A stretch of 7,043 nucleotides of DNA, taken from assembly GCA_027083115.1 (NCBI GenBank), contig JALWQN010000042.1:1-7043 (forward strand), given 5' to 3'. The notes under the pieces were generated by a model that saw nothing but the letters and a program-made list of their open reading frames with translations, was not told where the DNA came from and did not search any database. Below, piece after piece: positions 1 to 5,489 of the stretch (position 1 is its first letter; every line of letters begins with the position of its first letter). The DNA is from Desulfurococcales archaeon (GTDB taxonomy: Archaea; Thermoproteota; Thermoprotei_A; Sulfolobales; NBVN01). Position numbers and translations under genes: made by a program.

Positions 1-1048
1 CCCCGATCCCTGACGCATTAGGTGCCTCAATAAATCCGTCCCTACTGAGAGTCCATGGAGGCTCAACAATATCTTCTTCCCAAAATCTATCACTAGGTGA
101 GATATCGCTAGGGTACTTAACACCCGGCAATGTTGCTGCCGCTACGGCATAAGCCCTCCCAACACCTGTTTCCAGCATCCCACCGATCCATATCGGAATG
201 CCTGACCTTAGACAGAAGTCATGTATCCTTATGCTTTCCATCAGACCACCAACTCTTCCGGGCTTCAAATTAATTACCCGGCAAGAATTCAGCTCATAGG
301 CTGCTTCTGCATCAAGAAGGGACCTGATGCTTTCATCAAGACATAAGGGTGTTTTAAGTTTGGCTTGAAGTTTTGAATGCTGAAGAAGGTCTTCATAATG
401 AAGAGGTTGCTCAATCATTAAGAGGTCATAGGTATCTAGCTTCCTAAAAATATCTAAGTCCCTTAATTGAAATGAGGCATTAGCGTCTACCTGCAGAGGA
501 ATTTCTCCAAACATTTTCCTGACAAGCCTTACGGGCTTAACCTCCCAACCAGGTTTTATTTTGAGCTTAATCCTTCTATAGCCCTTCCTTAGCCCCGCTT
601 CCACAGTCTTCAGGAGTAATTCCTCATTCCCTATCACTCCGACACTCAACCCAACCTCCACCTTATCCTTAACCCCACCAATCAGTTTACTTAAGGAAAT
701 TGACGATAATTTACCCTCCAAATCCCATAAAGCAAATTCTACTCCTGCTTTAGCCATTCTATGTCCCCTGATTCTCTTAACTAATTCACCGAATTTTTGG
801 GGGGAGACCTCCTTCAGTCGAAGTGAAGGCGCAATAAAATCTCTTATGACGTGCCATTCAGTCTCTACTGTCTCACATATGTACCATGGAGATGAGTCAG
901 CTTCTGCCTCACCCCAACCGACTTCCCCTGATTTCTCCCTTAATTCAACTAACACTGTTTCCCTTACTCTGTCGGTACTTACAGCAGTCTTAAATTCCTC
1001 TTTCATAGGTATTCTGAGATGATGGAGAACCAACTTTTTAATTATCAA
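1..1048 (-). CDS. N-succinylamino acid racemase / o-succinylbenzoate synthase (enolase superfamily), C-terminus cut by window edge
   Basis: Enolase-superfamily enzyme of the MenC/NSAR-OSBS family; 349 codons are visible and about 20 are probably missing, since the last residues (PNASGIG) resemble the conserved end of the barrel. Counting from the TTG start, the capping domain is followed by the TIM barrel with the catalytic set: KLK at 161-163, metal ligands D188 (VDAN), E213 (IEQP) and D238 (LDES), and second catalytic lysine K262 (NLKPGRVGG). From memory, these sit within one residue of K163, D189, E214, D239 and K263 of the Amycolatopsis enzyme. R265 matches its R266, a residue reported to favour N-succinylamino acid racemisation. 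The start is TTG at 1048, overlapping the stop of the upstream acyltransferase gene (TTGA) and preceded by GGGAG at 5 nt; no other start fits as well. The paired acyltransferase suggests amino acid racemisation rather than menaquinone synthesis, but OSBS activity cannot be excluded. Cytoplasmic. Confidence 0.9.
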   Translation of the reverse strand, partial: MIIKKLVLHHLRIPMKEEFKTAVSTDRVRETVLVELREKSGEVGWGEAEADSSPWYICETVETEWHVIRDFIAPSLRLKEVSPQKFGELVKRIRGHRMAKAGVEFALWDLEGKLSSISLSKLIGGVKDKVEVGLSVGVIGNEELLLKTVEAGLRKGYRRIKLKIKPGWEVKPVRLVRKMFGEIPLQVDANASFQLRDLDIFRKLDTYDLLMIEQPLHYEDLLQHSKLQAKLKTPLCLDESIRSLLDAEAAYELNSCRVINLKPGRVGGLMESIRIHDFCLRSGIPIWIGGMLETGVGRAYAVAAATLPGVKYPSDISPSDRFWEEDIVEPPWTLSRDGFIEAPNASGIG

Positions 1049-1965
1049 GGCAACTCCCCCCTAAGGACTCTTTCCTCACTAGCCCTCCACAAAACATAGT
1101 AGTATCTAGCAACTACTGAATCCTTAGTTACGTCAGCTAGCAAGTAACCTCTATTCAAATAGTGACTCAGTACTAGCCTACTGGCCAGTCTCCATTCCTT
1201 CGCCAGCTGTAAATCCCCTCGAATCATTCTTTCGAAGTCTTTAGGTATCCTAACCAATATTACTGGCGCTCTAGCAATTAAGTTAGGTTTACCAGGTCTG
1301 AGAAAGCCTTTCTTGCTGTCTAATGAACCCTCCAAGACTATTGTTGCCTCAGCATCATGGAGGTAGTAGTCTAAGGGCTTCCATAAACCCTTACCCTCAA
1401 TTCTTGAGGTAACTCTCTCAGAGGTTAAGTACCACCTAACCATCAATCTATCTGTCTCGACCCCTTTATTGTATTCGAAACTACCTGTCCCGTAGTAGTT
1501 TATCCTGTATTGTGAGGATATCACTCCCATCTTAACTAAATTCAACCAAGCATTACTAAGTAGCAGAGGATCGTAGGTCCACGTAATTAGCTTGATCCCT
1601 CTCTTCAGTGAAACTTCACGCTGAACTTTCTTAACTTCGGTGCCTAAGCCCTTACCTCTATATTCCTTAAGTAAACCGAGAATGTGAGAGTGATAATGAA
1701 CCTCACCATCTGTATATGTAGGAAACATCACCAATACACCAACAGCCCTCCCAGAACCGACTTCATAAACCCCTAAAACGACGCCTCCCATATCAATTAG
1801 TGGGATAGTTATGTGGTATGGTACTGTGTCCCGATAATCATTTCCCCAGATTTTTCTTTCCAGATCCATTAACTCATAGTGCTCTTCAGGGGATAGTGGT
1901 GGCCTAACAACAAATGACTTGCCGCCAGCCCTAATATAGTAGGTTATTGAGTACACGTCACTCAT
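1045..1965 (-). CDS. GNAT-family N-acyltransferase (COG3375 type), probable amino acid N-succinyltransferase
   Basis: The 306-residue protein has the landmarks of the COG3375 GNAT family. After a mixed N-terminal part with GGVVLGVYE (60-68) come YHSHILG (91-97), the acyl-CoA pyrophosphate loop YRGKGLG (102-108), QRE (115-117), WTYDPL (129-134) with N138 and N142, NYYG (156-159) and TDRL (171-174). Residues from about 180 onward form a second domain with the strand APVILVRIP and a helical end. There is no signal peptide or membrane segment. In bacteria a GNAT protein of this kind is known to succinylate D-amino acids from succinyl-CoA as a partner of N-succinylamino acid racemase; the overlap with the racemase gene makes the same role likely here, but the acyl donor and substrate are inferred. 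The ATG follows GAGGA by about 7 nt, and a TAA lies in frame two codons upstream, which fixes the start. It is the first gene of the operon. Confidence 0.85.
   Translation of the reverse strand: MSDVYSITYYIRAGGKSFVVRPPLSPEEHYELMDLERKIWGNDYRDTVPYHITIPLIDMGGVVLGVYEVGSGRAVGVLVMFPTYTDGEVHYHSHILGLLKEYRGKGLGTEVKKVQREVSLKRGIKLITWTYDPLLLSNAWLNLVKMGVISSQYRINYYGTGSFEYNKGVETDRLMVRWYLTSERVTSRIEGKGLWKPLDYYLHDAEATIVLEGSLDSKKGFLRPGKPNLIARAPVILVRIPKDFERMIRGDLQLAKEWRLASRLVLSHYLNRGYLLADVTKDSVVARYYYVLWRASEERVLRGELP
1046..1061 (-). promoter_or_regulatory. ribosome binding site and TTG start of the racemase gene
   Basis: On the minus strand a run of six G followed by AG (1061-1054) lies 5 nt before TTG at 1048-1046. 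The TTG shares two bases with the TGA stop of the acyltransferase (1047-1045), so the two genes are very probably translationally coupled. The next in-frame ATG is codon 15, which would remove the first strand of the capping domain. Confidence 0.6.
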
Positions 1966-2000
1966 TCGTTAGTCCTCAATAAAAGTCTCTGGTGAAGCCC

Positions 2001-2007
2001 TTATTTA
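2001..2007 (-). promoter_or_regulatory. TATA-like box for the acyltransferase-racemase operon
   Basis: The minus strand reads TAAATAA here. An archaeal start site about 26 nt downstream would fall near 1977, giving a leader of roughly 12 nt that just contains the GAGGA ribosome binding site. It is placed by sequence likeness and spacing only. Confidence 0.4.
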
Positions 2008-2041
2008 CTGTTACTTACTACCTAAAAGATTCGGAAACATG

Positions 2042-2048
2042 TTTAAAT
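2042..2048 (+). promoter_or_regulatory. TATA-like box for the Mrp/Nbp35 gene
   Basis: TTTAAAT, with a purine-rich stretch (CGGAAAC, a possible BRE) a few bases upstream. Transcription would start near 2071, leaving a leader of about 9 nt before ATG 2080, so the mRNA is nearly leaderless. This agrees with the weak ribosome binding site. The 114-nt gap thus holds two divergent promoters. Confidence 0.45.
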
Positions 2049-2079
2049 CTTCCTCAATCCCTCAATAGTGGGTAATTGA

Positions 2080-2919
2080 ATGAGTTCAAACATATACAGC
2101 TCTAAGGAGCTCATAGAACTAATGAAGAAATTAACCAGTAGGGTTAGGGAAGCAACAAAGGATGTAAAACACGTAATCATAGTTATGTCAGGGAAGGGAG
2201 GTGTTGGGAAATCAATTACTGCTGCCTCCCTAGCTATAGTGCTTAAGGAAAAAGGTCATAGTGTTTCTATACTTGATGCAGATGTTCATGGGCCAAGCAT
2301 CCCTTGGTTAATGGGTGTTGAGGACACTCATCTTTATGCTGACGACGATGGAAAGATCATACCTGTTGATGCTGGGGGAGTCGGGATCGTTTCAGTTGAG
2401 TTGGCTATGGAGAAGAAAGAATTGCCCACCATTTGGAGAGGACCTTTAAAGACAAGAGCAGTTCTTGATTTGTTAGGTATGGTTAGGTGGGGAACTCTGG
2501 ATTTTCTTGTTGTTGATCTGCCGCCAGGGACTGGCGACGAACCACAGACTATAGCCAGATACTTAAGCCATAGAAATATGGGTGCTTTGTTAGTACTAAC
2601 TCCCGGAAGGATGGTAACACATATAGTCAAGAAAGCTAAGAACTTCGCTAAGGCCGTAGGGGTCGGAATTATTGGTGCTGTAGTTAATATGGCCTACTTT
2701 AAATGCCCAAATTGCGGGTACGTAACTAAAGTATTTGGCGATGTTGGTGAGTTAGACGTTAATATATTGGCTGAACTACCTCTGGATCCTGTAGTCTCTC
2801 AGAAAGCAGATGAAGGTAGGCTTACGGAATTATTTAAGCAATACCATTCCCTAGAATGGGTTAATAAATTAAGGAAACTAGGCAATTCAGTAATTGAGTG
2901 GAAAGGATGGGCTTCCTAA
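2080..2919 (+). CDS. Mrp/Nbp35/ApbC-family Fe-S cluster carrier ATPase
   Basis: P-loop NTPase of the SIMIBI/MinD class, 279 residues, the usual size for archaeal Mrp proteins without an N-terminal DUF59 domain. Visible motifs are the deviant Walker A GKGGVGKS (38-45), switch I DADVHGPS (66-73), WRGP (119-122), the Walker B/switch II segment DLPPGTGD (146-153), the base-recognition VNM (202-204) and the CPNC pair (C209, C212), which in this family binds a bridging [4Fe-4S] cluster at the dimer interface. Known role: dimeric cytoplasmic scaffold or carrier that assembles Fe-S clusters and hands them to apoproteins. The window encodes Fe-S targets (the kor beta and delta subunits), but they are transcribed separately, so a functional link is only suggested. 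A TGA lies immediately before the ATG in the same frame, so the start is firm. Confidence 0.95.
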   Translation: MSSNIYSSKELIELMKKLTSRVREATKDVKHVIIVMSGKGGVGKSITAASLAIVLKEKGHSVSILDADVHGPSIPWLMGVEDTHLYADDDGKIIPVDAGGVGIVSVELAMEKKELPTIWRGPLKTRAVLDLLGMVRWGTLDFLVVDLPPGTGDEPQTIARYLSHRNMGALLVLTPGRMVTHIVKKAKNFAKAVGVGIIGAVVNMAYFKCPNCGYVTKVFGDVGELDVNILAELPLDPVVSQKADEGRLTELFKQYHSLEWVNKLRKLGNSVIEWKGWAS

Positions 2920-2956
2920 TATGACTAATTTTGTTGCTTTCATCAATCCTTCATTC

Positions 2957-2988
2957 TTAATTAAAGAGAAAAGGTGAGAGAGTTAATA
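2957..2988 (+). promoter_or_regulatory. possible promoter region of the kinase-like gene
   Basis: The 86-nt gap after the Mrp gene holds two AT-rich boxes, TTAATTAAAG (2957-2966) and TTAATA (2983-2988), with GGTGAG (2973-2978) between them. The first would start transcription near 2987. The second would give a start close to 3010, compatible with a leaderless mRNA only if translation begins at ATG 3024 or nearly at TTG 3006. Neither is decisive, and read-through from the Mrp gene is also possible. Confidence 0.25.
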
Positions 2989-3005
2989 TCCCCTAAGTCA
3001 GTAAT

Positions 3006-3764
3006 TTGTCGGTTAGTGAAGTTATGAGTGCTTCAGAAAGATTTAATGAACTAATGAAATACTTGAGAGCCTTAATGCCTAGTATCCCCAGCCTGGATAA
3101 GCTGGTGACACAAGCAGAAATTAAGGAAGAGGGAGGTAAGAAACTCGTTATTAAGAGATTCATGAAAGAAGTGGGTTTTATTAAATGGATACCTCCCGCA
3201 ATAGCTTTCAGAGCCAATTATCCATTTACTTTATTACCTAAAGTTAGATTTGAAAGAGAACTTAACTTCTTCAGAACAGGGTGGAAAGAATTTAGAACGC
3301 CTGAGATCATAGAGGCAAACACTAAGGACCTAATAATAGTTCGTGAGTACGTAGAGGGTAAATTCCTTGATTACTTGAATCATTTGAGGCATTTGGCTGT
3401 TGCTCTAGCCGAAATACATAGCTCTGATAGAGCATTAGGTGATGTTAAACCAACAAACTTTATCGTCTCAGGCAATGATCTCTATATAATTGATGCGGAA
3501 CAATCCATAACTACTGGTAAGCTCCATCATAAAGCATGGGATCTTATGCTGACTGCTTTCTTCATGGCTTACAGCTACTTCCTCGACCCAGTAAAATATA
3601 AGGAAACTATTAAGGCTTTCATTAAGACATACATGGATTCAGGAGGCAATAAAGAAGTTGTTAATCAGGTAGGGAGCTTCAGGTTTGGGGGCCTAGCAAT
3701 GTTGATGCCGTTACCTCATTTATTCACTCTGGCAGAAGTTATTGATTCTCTTTTAGTTCATTGA
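3006..3764 (+). CDS. atypical protein kinase-like protein (archaeal, function unknown)
   Basis: A 252-residue protein with a compact kinase fold. Candidate elements in order: ATP-binding lysine K50 in the strand KKLVIKRF, alpha-C glutamate E83 or E85, hinge IVREYVEGK (111-119), a helix ending in LAEIH, catalytic loop GDVKPTN (145-151; D146, K148, N151), and DAE at 163-165 in the place of DFG. WD at 178-179 could be the helix F aspartate. A glycine-rich loop is not recognisable. There is no membrane segment or secretion signal. The loop and DAE triad recall small archaeal and lipopolysaccharide-type kinases; it is not Bud32, which has a different loop (HGDLTTSN) and DFG. Target unknown. The start is uncertain: TTG 3006 has no ribosome binding site, while ATG 3024 (codon 7) has GTGA 4 nt upstream. 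An in-frame TAA at 2994 excludes anything further upstream. It follows the Mrp gene by 86 nt on the same strand. Confidence 0.75.
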   Translation: MSVSEVMSASERFNELMKYLRALMPSIPSLDKLVTQAEIKEEGGKKLVIKRFMKEVGFIKWIPPAIAFRANYPFTLLPKVRFERELNFFRTGWKEFRTPEIIEANTKDLIIVREYVEGKFLDYLNHLRHLAVALAEIHSSDRALGDVKPTNFIVSGNDLYIIDAEQSITTGKLHHKAWDLMLTAFFMAYSYFLDPVKYKETIKAFIKTYMDSGGNKEVVNQVGSFRFGGLAMLMPLPHLFTLAEVIDSLLVH

Positions 3765-3768
3765 ATTT

Positions 3769-3790
3769 AAGGAAAAATTATTTCTTTTTA
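3769..3790. terminator. T-rich terminator candidate between convergent genes
   Basis: The 13-nt gap between the kinase-like and zinc-ribbon genes and its edge are T-rich on both strands: TTATTTCTTTTTA on the plus strand (3778-3790, overlapping the lysine-rich end of the zinc-ribbon gene) and TAATTTTTCCTT on the minus strand (3780-3769). Archaeal intrinsic termination works on oligo-T runs without a hairpin, so one element may serve both directions. Confidence 0.35.
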
Positions 3791-3984
3791 GGTATTGAAA
3801 TAATTACCCCCTCAGGGGTTTTCTTTATCATGACTTCCTGAAGCACCTTCCTGTAACCGCAGGACTTACATCTTAATACGTACCTAGTTATTCTCATTCC
3901 ATCACTCCCTTCACTCTCCACATAGTAAGTCAGCCTACCCCCGCATTTAGGGCACTTTAGGAAACCATTGCTCCTCCATATCAT
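3778..3984 (-). CDS. small zinc-ribbon protein, function unknown
   Basis: The 68-residue protein has two zinc knuckles, CPKCGG (C11, C14) and CKSCGY (C39, C42), spaced by 24 residues with beta-strand-like sequence (RLTYYVES, MRITRYVLR) between them. This is a typical four-cysteine zinc ribbon, like those of archaeal RNA polymerase subunit M/TFS ends and ribosomal or transcription accessory proteins. It lacks the DE-containing tip of TFS/TFIIS. After the ribbon come a short strand-rich tail and a lysine cluster (PKKK), which could contact nucleic acid. I do not recognise a named family. The ATG has GGTGA 6 nt upstream. It converges on the kinase-like gene and has its own probable promoter with an inverted repeat (4000-4032), so it is likely transcribed alone. 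Confidence 0.75.
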   Translation of the reverse strand: MIWRSNGFLKCPKCGGRLTYYVESEGSDGMRITRYVLRCKSCGYRKVLQEVMIKKTPEGVIISIPKKK

Positions 3985-3999
3985 GTTTCTTCACCGGTA

Positions 4000-4032
4000 T
4001 CGCTATTGTTGGAATTTCCCTACAGATAGCGA
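4000..4032. repeat. spaced inverted repeat at the zinc-ribbon gene start region
   Basis: TCGCTAT (4000-4006) and ATAGCGA (4026-4032) are perfect 7-bp inverted arms with 19 nt between them. Pairing can continue inward (TGT 4007-4009 with ACA 4022-4024; GGA 4011-4013 with TCC 4017-4019) and outward (GG 3996-3997 with CC 4033-4034 across a TA bulge). The centre, about 4016, falls where transcription from the TATA-like box at 4038-4045 should begin. It could be an operator for a dimeric regulator or, if transcribed whole, a hairpin next to the ribosome binding site. Confidence 0.5.
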
Positions 4033-4037
4033 CCTCA

Positions 4038-4045
4038 TTAATTAA
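4038..4045 (-). promoter_or_regulatory. TATA-like box for the zinc-ribbon gene
   Basis: TTAATTAA, placed about 26 nt before a predicted start site near 4015, which gives a leader of some 30 nt carrying GGTGA. The rest of 3985-4128 shows no ORF or RNA gene that I can support, and no clear oligo-T terminator for the kor operon. Confidence 0.35.
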
Positions 4046-4128
4046 GTACTGATTTTCAGATAATAAGTTTGTCAGTAAATGAACGGACCCTACTGATTAG
4101 CTCTTTAAGTAAGTACTTTCCAATTCGA

Positions 4129-4662
4129 TCATAGTGTTAAGCCTTTCTGGAAAGCCTTTATATCTATATATATCCATTTCTTCCTTACGACTTCCTTTAT
4201 AGACTTAATGATGGCTTCTACAGGAACTAACTTGGTTACCTTAATTATGTGCCCCAAAGCAATCATGTTAGCGACAACATGCGTCCCTATCTTTTCCTCA
4301 GCTATCTGGGTATATGGTGCTTCCTTAATTAACCACTTACGGTTAGCCCTTACTTCCTTTATAAAATAATTATCAATAAAAACTATCGCATTGTCCTTAA
4401 CGAGGCGCTCGTACTTAACCAGCTGTTCTGGGTACATAAAGAGAGCTACATCAGAATTCCTTACCTTAAAGTAATCCAGCTCTTCAGGTTTGTCAGCTAT
4501 TATAAAATCTATTTTTGAATCCCCCCCTCGTGTTTCAGCATCATAGGATTCAGTAACAGTCACGTAAAACTTAGTGTATTTGGCTACCGCATGACCTAAT
4601 ACATGGCCTAAAAGAAGAATTCCTTGACCTCCTCTTCCAGCAGCCAAAAACTCTTTCCTCAA
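4129..4662 (-). CDS. korC: 2-oxoacid:ferredoxin oxidoreductase, gamma subunit
   Basis: A 177-residue protein matching the POR/KOR gamma family (usual size 170-190). The N-terminus holds the glycine-rich GRGGQG (9-14) typical of this domain, then ESYDAETRGGDS (38-49), a signature of 2-oxoglutarate and related 2-oxoacid oxidoreductase gamma subunits, and the central strand VALFMYPEQ. With alpha and beta it forms the cytoplasmic enzyme that oxidatively decarboxylates a 2-oxoacid with CoA to acyl-CoA, reducing ferredoxin (reversible in some lineages). The start is TTG 4662, overlapping the beta stop as TTGA and preceded by a strong AAGGAGGT at 7 nt. It is the last gene of the delta-alpha-beta-gamma operon. 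The true substrate (2-oxoglutarate or another 2-oxoacid) cannot be read from the sequence alone. Confidence 0.93.
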   Translation of the reverse strand: MRKEFLAAGRGGQGILLLGHVLGHAVAKYTKFYVTVTESYDAETRGGDSKIDFIIADKPEELDYFKVRNSDVALFMYPEQLVKYERLVKDNAIVFIDNYFIKEVRANRKWLIKEAPYTQIAEEKIGTHVVANMIALGHIIKVTKLVPVEAIIKSIKEVVRKKWIYIDIKAFQKGLTL

Positions 4663-5489
4663 CCCTCATACCTCCTTAGGGTTGTCAAGTAACCAGGATT
4701 ACGCCTGAGCACATACTCCCCTAAAATCCACCCATGATTCCAGTCATAATCAGACTCGTCTAACGAAGGCTTATCTTTAACAATGCTTTTGCTCTTAAGA
4801 GTCTTATATAGTGTTACAGGATCATTAAACCCTATGTGTCTTCCAAAAACCTCTGGACACATCGAGATAATCTCAATGAATCTGAAGCCCTCCATATTTA
4901 AGGCTTTATATGTGTATTGCTCAATCAACGCAGGATGCGTTGCTGAAGCTCTAGCTACATAGTTAGGATTCTGTGAAGCTACCAATTTAATGGCGTTAAG
5001 CGGTCTTTCTGGGTTGCCCTTAGGGGTAGTGGTTGTGTAAAGCCCTGTAGGTGTAGTAGGCGCTACCTGACCTCCAGTCATCGCATAAACAAAGTTAGTT
5101 ATCATGAAGACCAACAAATCCATATTTCTCCTAGCTGCATGAATCAAGTGATTACCTCCAATACCTGCTATATCCCCATCACCACCAAAAACTAGGACAG
5201 TTAATGAGGGGTTCGCTAACTTCACGCCTGAGGCGAAAGGTATTGCTCTCCCGTGGATTGTGTGGGCCGAATCAAACCGCACGTAGAAGGCAGCCCTGGC
5301 AGAGCAACCTATTCCAGTCACTAACACAAGTTTATTGTAGTCAATCGCTCCCTCCTTCACCTTCTTGTCTATAGCTCTAAGTATTGAACCCAAAGCAATC
5401 CCTATGCCGCAGCCGGGGCACCAGGAATGAGGTAATCTATCTTCCAGCAGATACTTGCTTAATGGGTGCCTTAACTTATTCCCCATCAT
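4659..5489 (-). CDS. korB: 2-oxoacid:ferredoxin oxidoreductase, beta subunit (TPP and [4Fe-4S] binding)
   Basis: TPP-binding beta subunit, 276 residues from ATG 5489. Motifs in order: HSWCPGCG (C24, C27), GIGCS (C62), HGRAIPFASGVKLANP, the TPP/Mg motif GDGD (103-106), GGNHLIHAARRN, then N132 followed by the YAMTGGQ segment, and CPE (C211). The four cysteines match the [4Fe-4S] ligands described for Sulfolobus 2-oxoacid:ferredoxin oxidoreductase (C12, C15, C46, C197), so this subunit should carry its own cluster and pass electrons from TPP to the ferredoxin subunit. I chose ATG 5489 because it overlaps the alpha stop as ATGA and has GGGAG 5 nt upstream. GTG at 5495 would add two residues but has no ribosome binding site, and ATG 5486 is a further alternative. 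It overlaps gamma by the TTGA junction. Confidence 0.95.
   Translation of the reverse strand: MMGNKLRHPLSKYLLEDRLPHSWCPGCGIGIALGSILRAIDKKVKEGAIDYNKLVLVTGIGCSARAAFYVRFDSAHTIHGRAIPFASGVKLANPSLTVLVFGGDGDIAGIGGNHLIHAARRNMDLLVFMITNFVYAMTGGQVAPTTPTGLYTTTTPKGNPERPLNAIKLVASQNPNYVARASATHPALIEQYTYKALNMEGFRFIEIISMCPEVFGRHIGFNDPVTLYKTLKSKSIVKDKPSLDESDYDWNHGWILGEYVLRRNPGYLTTLRRYEG
4670..4677 (-). promoter_or_regulatory. strong ribosome binding site for the gamma subunit TTG start
   Basis: AAGGAGGT on the minus strand, 7 nt before TTG 4662 and inside the end of the beta gene. It is the best Shine-Dalgarno match in the window and supports the TTG start, which overlaps the beta TGA. Confidence 0.7.

Noticed and set aside
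1..1048. Straight assignment as menC of menaquinone synthesis
   Set aside because: The family is promiscuous; the acyltransferase partner and R265 point to N-succinylamino acid racemisation, and no other men gene is visible.
2334..2630. 98-codon minus-strand ORF inside the Mrp/Nbp35 gene
   Set aside because: It is antisense to a strongly conserved ATPase with all motifs intact, has no recognisable protein features, and is explained by the sense codon pattern.
2993..3217. 74-codon minus-strand ORF over the start of the kinase-like gene
   Set aside because: Antisense shadow of the kinase-like frame, with no motif and no ribosome binding site that stands out.
4036..4110. Possible C/D-box sRNA, because CTGA occurs several times on both strands (TACTGATT twice on plus)
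   Set aside because: No RTGATGA C box is present at a suitable distance on either strand, so the CTGA copies alone do not support an sRNA.
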